A DNA stretch of 64,000 nt from Macrostomum hystrix (taxonomy: Eukaryota; Platyhelminthes; Macrostomidae): NCBI GenBank assembly GCA_950097015.1, contig CATNEN010000008.1, positions 1,426,001 to 1,490,000 on the forward strand, given 5' to 3'. Positions 23,692-35,339 of the stretch are shown piece after piece. The translations under genes were made by a program, and so were the position numbers. The notes under the pieces are model-generated. The model saw nothing but the letters and a program-made list of their open reading frames with translations, had not been told where the DNA came from and searched no databases. Numbering within the stretch: the first letter of the stretch is position 1; every line of letters begins with the position of its first letter.

Positions 23692-26600
23692 AATTGAGTC
23701 AGGGTCAGAATTGAGTCAGGGTCAGAATTGAGTCAGGGTTAGAATTGAGTCAGGGTCAGAATTGAGTCAGGGTCAGAATTGAGTCAGGATTAGAATTGAG
23801 TCAGGGTCAGAATTGAGTCAGGATTAGAATTGAGTCAAGGTCAGAATTGAGTCAGGATTAGAATTGAGTCAGGATTAGAATTGAGTCAGGATTAGAATTG
23901 AGTCAGGGTCAGAATTGAGTCAGGGTCAGAATTGAGTCAGGGTCAGAATTGAGTCAGGGTCAGAATTGAGTCAGGATTAGAATTGAGTCAGGATTAGAAT
24001 TGAGTCAGGGTCAGAATTGAGTCAGGGTCAGAATTGAGTCAGGGTCAGAATTGAGTCAGGATTAGAATTGAGTCAGGGTCAGAATTGAGTCAAGCTCAGA
24101 TTTGAGTCAGGGTCAGATTTGAGTCAGGGTCAGAATTGAGTCAGGATTAGAATTGAGTCAAGGTCAGAATTGAGTCAGGATTAGAATTGAGTCAGGATTA
24201 GAATTGAGTCAGGATTAGAATTGAGTCAGGATTAGAATTGAGTCAGGCTCAGAATTGAGTCAGGGTCAGAATTGAGTCAAGGTCAGAATTGAGTCAGGGT
24301 TAGAATTAAGTCAGGGTCAGAATTGAGTCAGGGTCAGAATTGAGTCAGGATTAGAATTGAGTCAGGGTCAGAATTGAGTCAGGATTAGAATTGAGTCAAG
24401 GTCAGAATTGAGTCAGGATTAGAATTGAGTCAGGATTAGAATTGAGTCAGGATTAGAATTGAGTCAGGGTCAGAATTGAGTCAGGGTCAGAATTGAGTCA
24501 GGGTCAGAATTGAGTCAGGGTCAGAATTGAGTCAGGATTAGAATTGAGTCAGGATTAGAATTGAGTCAGGGTCAGAATTGAGTCAGGGTCAGAATTGAGT
24601 CAGGGTCAGAATTGAGTCAGGGTCAGAATTGAGTCAGGGTTAGAATTGAGTCAGGGTCAGAATTGAGTCAAGCTCAGATTTGAGTCAGGGTCAGATTTGA
24701 GTCAGGGTCAGAATTGAGTCAGGATTAGAATTGAGTCAAGGTCAGAATTGAGTCAGGATTAGAATTGAGTCAGGGTCAGATTTGAGTCAGGGTCAGAATT
24801 GAGTCAGGATTAGAATTGAGTCAGGCTCAGAATTGAGTCAGGGTCAGAATTGAGTCAAGGTCAGAATTGAGTCAGGATTAGAATTGAGTCAAGGTCAGAA
24901 TTGAGTCAGGATTAGAATTGAGTCAGGGTCAGAATTGAGTCAAGGTCAGAATTGAGTCAGGATTAGAATTGAGTCAAGGTCAGAATTGAGTCAGGATTAG
25001 AATTGAGTCAGGGTCAGAATTGAGTCAGGATTAGAATTGAGTCAGGATTAGAATTGAGTCAGGATTAGAATTGAGTCAGGCTCAGAATTGAGTCAGGATT
25101 AGAATTGAGTCAGGCTCAGAATTGAGTCAGGATTAGAATTGAGTCAGGATTAGAATTGAGTCAGGATTAGAATTGAGTCAGGATTAGAATTGAGTCAGGC
25201 TCAGAATTGAGTCAGGATTAGAATTGAGTCAGGCTCAGAATTGAGCCAAGGTCAGAATTGAGTCAGGATTAGAATTGAGTCAGGATTAGAATTGAGTCAG
25301 GATTAGAATTGAGTCAGGATTAGAATTGAGTCAGGATTAGAATTGAGTCAGGATTAGAATTGAGTCAGGGTCAGAATTGAGTCAGGGTCAGAATTGAGTC
25401 AGGGTCAGAATTGAGTCAGGGTCAGAATTGAGTCAGGGTTAGAATTGAGTCAGGGTCAGAATTGAGTCAAGCTCAGATTTGAGTCAGGGTCAGATTTAAG
25501 TCAGGGTCAGAATTGAGTCAGGATTAGAATTGAGTCAAGGTCAGAATTGAGTCAGGATTAGAATTGAGTCAGGGTCAGATTTGAGTCAGGGTCAGAATTG
25601 AGTCAGGATTAGAATTGAGTCAGGCTCAGAATTGAGTCAGGGTCAGAATTGAGTCAAGGTCAGAATTGAGTCAGGATTAGAATTGAGTCAAGGTCAGAAT
25701 TGAGTCAGGATTAGAATTGAGTCAGGGTCAGAATTGAGTCAAGGTCAGAATTGAGTCAGGATTAGAATTGAGTCAAGGTCAGAATTGAGTCAGGATTAGA
25801 ATTGAGTCAGGGTCAGAATTGAGTCAGGATTAGAATTGAGTCAGGATTAGAATTGAGTCAGGATTAGAATTGAGTCAGGCTCAGAATTGAGTCAGGATTA
25901 GAATTGAGTCAGGCTCAGAATTGAGTCAGGATTAGAATTGAGTCAGGATTAGAATTGAGTCAGGATTAGAATTGAGTCAGGGTCAGAATTGAGTCAGGAT
26001 TAGAATTGAGTCAGGATTAGAATTGAGTCAGGATTAGAATTGAGTCAGGCTCAGAATTGAGTCAGGATTAGAATTGAGTCAGGCTCAGAATTGAGTCAGG
26101 ATTAGAATTGAGTCAGGATTAGAATTGAGTCAGGATTAGAATTGAGTCAGGATTAGAATTGAGTCAGGCTCAGAATTGAGTCAGGATTAGAATTGAGTCA
26201 GGCTCAGAATTGAGCCAAGGTCAGAATTGAGTCAGGATTAGAATTGAGTCAGGATTAGAATTGAGTCAGGATTAGAATTGAGTCAGGATTAGAATTGAGT
26301 CAAGGTCAATTGACTCAAGGTCAATTGATTAGAATTGAGTCAGGATTAGAATTGAGTCAGGATTAGAATTGAGTCAGGATTAGAATTGAGTCAAGGTCAG
26401 AATTGAGTCAGGGTCAGAATTGAGTCAGGGTCAGAATTGAGTCAGGGTCAGAATTGAGTCAGGGTCAGAATTGAGTCAGGATTAGAATTGAGTCAGGGTC
26501 AGAATTGAGTCAGGATTAGAATTGAGTCAAGGTCAGAATTGAGTCAGGATTAGAATTGAGTCAGGGTCAGAATTGAGTCAGGGTCAGAATTGAGTCAGGG

Positions 26601-29600
26601 TCAGAATTGAGTCAGGGTTAGAATTGAGTCAGGGTTAGAATTGAGTCAAGGTCAGAATTGAGTCAGGGTCAGAATTGAGTCAGGATTAGAATTGAGTCAG
26701 GATTAGAATTGAGTCAGGATTAGAATTGAGTCAGGATTAGAATTGAGTCAGGCTCAGAATTGAGCCAAGGTCAGAATTGAGTCAGGATTAGAATTGAGTC
26801 AGGATTAGAATTGAGTCAGGATTAGAATTGAGTCAGGATTAGAATTGAGTCAGGATTAGAATTGAGTCAGGCTCAGAATTGAGTCAGGATTAGAATTGAG
26901 TCAAGGTCAGAATTGAGTCAGGATTAGAATTGAGTCAGGATTAGAATTGAGTCAGGATTAGAATTGAGTCAGGATTAGAATTGAGTCAGGATTAGAATTG
27001 AGTCAGGATTAGAATTGAGTCAGGATTAGAATTGAGTCAGGCTCAGAATTGAGTCAGGATTAGAATTGAGTCAAGGTCAGAATTGAGTCAGGATTAGAAT
27101 TGAGTCAGGATTAGAATTGAGTCAGGCTCAGAATTGAGTCAGGATTAGAATTGAGTCAGGATTAGAATTGAGTCAGGGTCAGAATTGAGTCAGGGTCAGA
27201 ATTGAGTCAGGGTCAGAATTGAGTCAGGATTAGAATTGAGTCAGGATTAGAATTGAGTCAGGATTAGAATTGAGTCAGGATTAGAATTGAGTCAGGGTCA
27301 GAATTGAGTCAGGGTCAGAATTGAGTCAGGATTAGAATTGAGTCAGGATTAGAATTGAGTCAGGGTCAGAATTGAGTCAGGATTAGAATTGAGTCAGGGT
27401 CAGAATTGAGTCAGGATTAGAATTGAGTCAGGATTAGAATTGAGTCAGGATTAGAATTGAGTCAGGATTAGAATTGAGTCAGGATTAGAATTGAGTCAGG
27501 ATTAGAATTGAGTCAGGATTAGAATTGAGTCAGGATTAGAATTGAGTCAGGATTAGAATTGAGTCAGGGTCAGAATTGAGCCAGGGTCAGAATTGAGTCA
27601 GGGTCAGAATTGAGTCAGGATTAGAATTGAGTCAGGATTAGAATTGAGTCAGGATTAGAATTGAGTCAGGATTAGAATTGAGTCAGGGTCAGAATTGAGT
27701 CAGGGTCAGAATTGAGTCAGGATTAGAATTTTGTCAGGATTAGAATTGAGTCAGGGTCAGAATTGAGTCAGGATTAGAATTGAGTCAGGGTCAGAATTGA
27801 GTCAGGATTAGAATTGAGTCAGGATTAGAATTGAGTCAGGATTAGAATTGAGTCAGGATTAGAATTGAGTCAGGATTAGAATTGAGTCAGGATTAGAATT
27901 GAGTCAGGATTAGAATTGAGTCAGGATTAGAATTGAGTCAGGCTCAGAATTGAGTCAGGATTAGAATTGAGTCAGGATTAGAATTGAGTCAGGATTAGAA
28001 TTGAGTCAGGCTCAGAATTGAGCCAAGGTCAGAATTGAGTCAGGATTAGAATTGAGTCAGGATTAGAATTGAGTCAGGATTAGAATTGAGTCAGGATTAG
28101 AATTGAGTCAGGATTAGAATTGAGTCAGGATTAGAATTGAGTCAGGATTAAAATTGAGTCAGGCTCAGAATTGAGCCAAGGTCAGAATTGAGTCAGGATT
28201 AGAATTGAGTCAGGATTAGAATTGAGTCAGGATTAGAATTGAGTCAGGATTAGAATTGAGTCAGGATTAGAATTGAGTCAGGCTCAGAATTGAGCCAAGG
28301 TCAGAATTGAGTCAGGATTAGAATTGAGTCAGGATTAGAATTGAGTCAGGATTAGAATTGAGTCAGGATTAGAATTGAGTCAGGATTAGAATTGAGTCAG
28401 GATTAGAATTGAGTCAGGATTAGAATTGAGTCAGGATTAGAATTGAGTCAGGATTAGAATTGAGTCAGGATTAGAATTGAGTCAGGATTAGAATTGAGTC
28501 AGGCTCAGAATTGAGCCAAGGTCAGAATTGAGTCAGGATTAGAATTGAGTCAGGGTTAGAATTGAGTCAGGATTAGAATTGAGTCAGGATTAGAATTGAG
28601 TCAGGATTAGAATTGAGCCAAGGTCAGAATTGAGTCAGGATTAGAATTGAGTCAGGATTAGAATTGAGTCAGGATTAGAATTGAGTCAGGATTAGAATTG
28701 AGTCAGGATTAGAATTGAGTCAGGATTAGAATTGAGTCAGGATTAGAATTGAGTCAGGATTAGAATTGAGTCAGGATTAGAATTGAGTCAGGCTCAGAAT
28801 TGAGCCAAGGTCAGAATTGAGTCAGGGTCAGAATTGAGTCAGGATTAGAATTGAGTCAGGATTAGAATTGAGTCAGGATTAGAATTGAGTCAGGATTAGA
28901 ATTGAGTCAGGATTAGAATTGAGTCAGGATTAGAATTGAGTCAGGCTCAGAATTGAGTCAGGATTAGAATTGAGTCAAGGTCAGAATTGAGTCAGGATTA
29001 GAATTGAGTCAGGGTCAGAATTGAGTCAGGGTCAGAATTGAGTCAGGATTAGAATTGAGTCAGGATTAGAATTGAGTCAGGATTAGAATTGAGTCAGGCT
29101 CAGAATTGAGTCAAGGTCAGAATTGAGTCAGGATTAGAATTGAGTCAGGATTAGAATTGAGTCAGGATTAGAATTGAGTCAGGATTAGAATTGAGTCAGG
29201 ATTAGAATTGAGTCAGGATTAGAATTGAGTCAGGATTAGAATTGAGTCAGGATTAGAATTGAGTCAGGATTAGAATTGAGTCAGGATTAGAATTGAGTCA
29301 GGATTAGAATTGAGTCAGGATTAGAATTGAGTCAGGATTAGAATTGAGTCAGGATTAGAATTGAGTCAGGATTAGAATTGAGTCAGGATTAGAATTGAGT
29401 CAGGATTAGAATTGAGTCAGGATTAGAATTGAGTCAGGATTAGAATTGAGTCAGGCTCAGAATTGAGTCAGGATTAGAATTGAGTCAGGGTTAGAATTGA
29501 GTCAGGGTTAGAATTGAGTCAGGGTTAGAATTGAGTCAAGGTCAGAATTGAGTCAGGGTCAGAATTGAGTCAGGATTAGAATTGAGTCAGGATTAGAATT

Positions 29601-32600
29601 GAGTCAGGATTAGAATTGAGTCAGGATTAGAATTGAGTCAGGCTCAGAATTGAGCCAAGGTCAGAATTGAGTCAGGATTAGAATTGAGTCAGGGTCAGAA
29701 TTGAGTCAGGATTAGAATTGAGTCAGGATTAGAATTGAGTCAGGATTAGAATTGAGTCAGGATTAGAATTGAGTCAGGATTAGAATTGAGTCAGGATTAG
29801 AATTGAGTCAGGATTAGAATTGAGTCAGGATTAGAATTGAGTCAGGATTAGAATTGAGTCAGGGTCAGAATTGAGCCAGGGTCAGAATTGAGTCAGGGTC
29901 AGAATTGAGTCAGGATTAGAATTGAGTCAGGATTAGAATTGAGTCAGGATTAGAATTGAGTCAGGATTAGAATTGAGTCAGGGTCAGAATTGAGTCAGGG
30001 TCAGAATTGAGTCAGGATTAGAATTTTGTCAGGATTAGAATTGAGTCAGGGTCAGAATTGAGTCAGGATTAGAATTGAGTCAGGGTCAGAATTGAGTCAG
30101 GATTAGAATTGAGTCAGGATTAGAATTGAGTCAGGATTAGAATTGAGTCAGGATTAGAATTGAGTCAGGATTAGAATTGAGTCAGGATTAGAATTGAGTC
30201 AGGATTAGAATTGAGTCAGGATTAGAATTGAGTCAGGCTCAGAATTGAGTCAGGATTAGAATTGAGTCAGGATTAGAATTGAGTCAGGATTAGAATTGAG
30301 TCAGGCTCAGAATTGAGCCAAGGTCAGAATTGAGTCAGGATTAGAATTGAGTCAGGATTAGAATTGAGTCAGGATTAGAATTGAGTCAGGATTAGAATTG
30401 AGTCAGGATTAGAATTGAGTCAGGATTAGAATTGAGTCAGGATTAAAATTGAGTCAGGCTCAGAATTGAGCCAAGGTCAGAATTGAGTCAGGATTAGAAT
30501 TGAGTCAGGATTAGAATTGAGTCAGGATTAGAATTGAGTCAGGATTAGAATTGAGTCAGGATTAGAATTGAGTCAGGCTCAGAATTGAGCCAAGGTCAGA
30601 ATTGAGTCAGGATTAGAATTGAGTCAGGATTAGAATTGAGTCAGGATTAGAATTGAGTCAGGATTAGAATTGAGTCAGGATTAGAATTGAGTCAGGATTA
30701 GAATTGAGTCAGGATTAGAATTGAGTCAGGATTAGAATTGAGTCAGGATTAGAATTGAGTCAGGATTAGAATTGAGTCAGGATTAGAATTGAGTCAGGCT
30801 CAGAATTGAGCCAAGGTCAGAATTGAGTCAGGATTAGAATTGAGTCAGGGTTAGAATTGAGTCAGGGTCAGAATTGAGTCAGGATTAGAATTGAGTCAGG
30901 GTCAGAATTGAGTCAGGATTAGAATTGAGTCAGGATTAGAATTGAGTCAGGATTAGAATTGAGTCAGGATTAGAATTGAGTCAGGATTAGAATTGAGTCA
31001 GGATTAGAATTGAGTCAGGATTAGAATTGAGTCAGGATTAGAATTGAGTCAGGATTAGAATTGAGTCAGGATTAGAATTGAGTCAGGCTCAGAATTGAGC
31101 CAAGGTCAGAATTGAGTCAGGGTCAGAATTGAGTCAGGATTAGAATTGAGTCAGGATTAGAATTGAGTCAGGATTAGAATTGAGTCAGGATTAGAATTGA
31201 GTCAGGATTAGAATTGAGTCAGGATTAGAATTGAGTCAGGCTCAGAATTGAGTCAGGATTAGAATTGAGTCAAGGTCAGAATTGAGTCAGGATTAGAATT
31301 GAGTCAGGGTCAGAATTGAGTCAGGGTCAGAATTGAGTCAGGATTAGAATTGAGTCAGGATTAGAATTGAGTCAGGATTAGAATTGAGTCAGGCTCAGAA
31401 TTGAGTCAAGGTCAGAATTGAGTCAGGATTAGAATTGAGTCAGGATTAGAATTGAGTCAGGATTAGAATTGAGTCAGGATTAGAATTGAGTCAGGATTAG
31501 AATTGAGTCAGGATTAGAATTGAGTCAGGATTAGAATTGAGTCAGGATTAGAATTGAGTCAGGATTAGAATTGAGTCAGGATTAGAATTGAGTCAGGATT
31601 AGAATTGAGTCAGGATTAGAATTGAGTCAGGATTAGAATTGAGTCAGGATTAGAATTGAGTCAGGATTAGAATTGAGTCAGGATTAGAATTGAGTCAGGA
31701 TTAGAATTGAGTCAGGATTAGAATTGAGTCAGGATTAGAATTGAGTCAGGCTCAGAATTGAGTCAGGATTAGAATTGAGTCAGGGTTAGAATTGAGTCAG
31801 GGTTAGAATTGAGTCAGGGTTAGAATTGAGTCAAGGTCAGAATTGAGTCAGGGTCAGAATTGAGTCAGGATTAGAATTGAGTCAGGATTAGAATTGAGTC
31901 AGGATTAGAATTGAGTCAGGATTAGAATTGAGTCAGGCTCAGAATTGAGCCAAGGTCAGAATTGAGTCAGGATTAGAATTGAGTCAGGATTAGAATTGAG
32001 TCAGGATTAGAATTGAGTCAGGATTAGAATTGAGTCAGGATTAGAATTGAGTCAGGCTCAGAATTGAGTCAGGATTAGAATTGAGTCAAGGTCAGAATTG
32101 AGTCAGGATTAGAATTGAGTCAGGATTAGAATTGAGTCAGGATTAGAATTGAGTCAGGATTAGAATTGAGTCAGGATTAGAATTGAGTCAGGATTAGAAT
32201 TGAGTCAGGATTAGAATTGAGTCAGGATTAGAATTGAGTCAGGCTCAGAATTGAGTCAGGATTAGAATTGAGTCAAGGTCAGAATTGAGTCAGGATTAGA
32301 ATTGAGTCAGGATTAGAATTGAGTCAGGCTCAGAATTGAGTCAGGATTAGAATTGAGTCAGGATTAGAATTGAGTCAGGGTCAGAATTGAGTCAGGGTCA
32401 GAATTGAGTCAGGGTCAGAATTGAGTCAGGATTAGAATTGAGTCAGGATTAGAATTGAGTCAGGATTAGAATTGAGTCAGGATTAGAATTGAGTCAGGGT
32501 CAGAATTGAGTCAGGGTCAGAATTGAGTCAGGATTAGAATTGAGTCAGGATTAGAATTGAGTCAGGGTCAGAATTGAGTCAGGATTAGAATTGAGTCAGG

Positions 32601-34746
32601 GTCAGAATTGAGTCAGGATTAGAATTGAGTCAGGATTAGAATTGAGTCAGGATTAGAATTGAGTCAGGATTAGAATTGAGTCAGGATTAGAATTGAGTCA
32701 GGATTAGAATTGAGTCAGGATTAGAATTGAGTCAGGATTAGAATTGAGTCAGGCTCAGAATTGAGTCAGGATTAGAATTGAGTCAGGATTAGAATTGAGT
32801 CAGGATTAGAATTGAGTCAGGCTCAGAATTGAGCCAAGGTCAGAATTGAGTCAGGATTAGAATTGAGTCAGGATTAGAATTGAGTCAGGATTAGAATTGA
32901 GTCAGGATTAGAATTGAGTCAGGATTAGAATTGAGTCAGGATTAGAATTGAGTCAGGATTAGAATTGAGTCAGGATTAGAATTGAGTCAGGCTCAGAATT
33001 GAGCCAAGGTCAGAATTGAGTCAGGATTAGAATTGAGTCAGGATTAGAATTGAGTCAGGATTAGAATTGAGTCAGGATTAGAATTGAGTCAGGATTAGAA
33101 TTGAGTCAGGCTCAGAATTGAGCCAAGGTCAGAATTGAGTCAGGATTAGAATTGAGTCAGGATTAGAATTGAGTCAGGATTAGAATTGAGTCAGGATTAG
33201 AATTGAGTCAGGATTAGAATTGAGTCAGGATTAGAATTGAGTCAGGATTAGAATTGAGTCAGGATTAGAATTGAGTCAGGATTAGAATTGAGTCAGGATT
33301 AGAATTGAGTCAGGATTAGAATTGAGTCAGGCTCAGAATTGAGCCAAGGTCAGAATTGAGTCAGGATTAGAATTGAGTCAGGGTTAGAATTGAGTCAGGG
33401 TCAGAATTGAGTCAGGATTAGAATTGAGTCAGGATTAGAATTGAGTCAGGATTAGAATTGAGTCAGGCTCAGAATTGAGTCAGGATTAGAATTGAGTCAG
33501 GATTAGAATTGAGTCAGGATTAGAATTGAGTCAGGATTAGAATTGAGTCAGGATTAGAATTGAGTCAGGATTAGAATTGAGTCAGGATTAGAATTGAGTC
33601 AGGGTCAGAATTGAGTCAGGATTAGAATTGAGTCAGGATTAGAATTGAGTCAGGCTCAGAATTGAGTCAGGCTCAGAATTGAGTCAGGATTAGAATTGAG
33701 TCAGGGTTAGAATTGAGTCAGGATTAGAATTGAGTCAGGCTCAGAATTGAGTCAGGATTAGAATTGAGTCAGGGTTAGAATTGAGTCAGGGTCAGAATTG
33801 AGTCAGGCTCAGAATTGAGTCAGGATTAGAATTGAGTCAGGGTTAGAATTGAGTCAGGATTAGAATTGAGTCAGGATTAGAATTGAGTCAGGATTAGAAT
33901 TGAGTCAGGGTTAGAATTGAGTCAGGGTTAGAATTGAGTAAGGGTCAGATTGAGTCAGGATTAGAATTGAGTCAGGGTTAGAATTGAGTCAGGATTAGAA
34001 TTGAGTCAGGATTAGAATTGAGTCAGGGTTAGAATTGAGTCAGGATTAGAATTGAGTCAGGATTAGAATTGAGTCAGGATTAGAATTGAGTCAGGCTCAG
34101 AATTGAGTCAGGCTCAGAATTGAGTCAGGATTAGAATTGAGTCAGGGTTAGAATTGAGTCAGGATTAGAATTGAGTCAGGCTCAGAATTGAGTCAGGATT
34201 AGAATTGAGTCAGGATTAGAATTGAGTCAGGATTAGAATTGAGTCAGGCTCAGAATTGAGTCAGGATTAGAATTGAGTCAGGGTTAGAATTGAGTCAGGA
34301 TTAGAATTGAGTCAGGATTAGAATTGAGTCAGGATTAGAATTGAGTCAGGATTATAATTGAGTCAGGCTCAGAATTGAGTCAGGATTAGAATTGAGTCAG
34401 GGTTAGAATTGAGTCAGGCTCAGAATTGAGTCAGGGTCAGAATTGAGTCAGGATTAGAATTGAGTCAGGATTAGAATTGAGTCAGGATTAGAATTGAGTC
34501 AGGATTAGAATTGAGTCAGGCTCAGAATTGAGTCAGGATTAGAATTGAGTCAGGATTAGAACTGAGTCAGGATTAGAATTGAGTCAGGGTTAGAATTGAG
34601 TCAGGATTAGAATTGAGTCAGGATTAGAATTGAGTCAGGCTCAGAATTGAGCCAAGGTCAGAATTGAGTCAGGGTCAGAATTGAGTCAGGGTCAGAATTG
34701 AGTCAGGGTCAGAATTGAGTCAGGGTCAGAATTGAGTCAGGGTCAG
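23692..34746. repeat. 11-kb satellite array, 17-bp unit with TGAGTCA
   Basis: About 650 tandem copies of attagaattgagtcagg, gtcagaattgagtcagg and ctcagaattgagtcagg, plus rarer gagccaagg and aaggtc forms. Unit length is very constant. Nearly every unit has TGAGTCA, the AP-1/TRE consensus. Rare variants recur at exact multiples of 17 bp, showing block duplications (2,295 bp = 135 units). The unit has stops in several frames and 17 is not divisible by three, so there is no long open frame. Confidence 0.98.
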
Positions 34747-35339
34747 GTTTTGTCTGAGTAGGGCAGTTATTTCATGAGCTCAAAGCATCTCTGACTCCCG
34801 CTGTGTCAGGGTGTCCTGAGCTCCGCAGATTCTCCTGTTTCAGTGTGTTTTAAGCGAGCAACTGCCGTGGACACAGCCGCCAGAGGGTCAAACGGTCGCA
34901 AGCGTGTCCTTCGCAGGTGTCTAAACTAATGAGCTACGGGGGGTTCCATCATCTGTGCTGTGTCCAGCTTCAGTCCACGCGCGGTAAATTATATGTTTAT
35001 AATCGCGTATGTGATGCATTTGGTCAGCAATAATAATAGTAGATAAACACGTTACAACATAGCTATAAGCGATTCGTTCAAAGCGAGGATAACAATTAAT
35101 TATGAACTCAACTTGATCGCCTATAATTGCTAATAATCAGAAGTTTATACGCTATAAAGTTTAGTAACTGGGTCAGTTGGTTGTGAGCGCTGAATATGCC
35201 ACCTGTTGTCCTCTGAGACGGTGCGAACAAAGTCAGTTGGAAACTGCACAGCCACTTAGACAGAATTAGATTGACTTTTTAGCTACCAACAATCACGAGA
35301 AGTAGAGAGGTGGTGAGAGAGGAAGACACGTACAGTTGA
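34747..35339. other. Unique spacer between two arrays
   Basis: Mixed sequence without a recognisable gene. Its right edge (about 35298-35339) is already agaggtggtgagag-like. Confidence 0.5.

Noticed and set aside
23692-34746. CRISPR array
   Set aside because: Repeats are head-to-tail without unique spacers, the unit is only 17 bp, and the genome is eukaryotic with introns.
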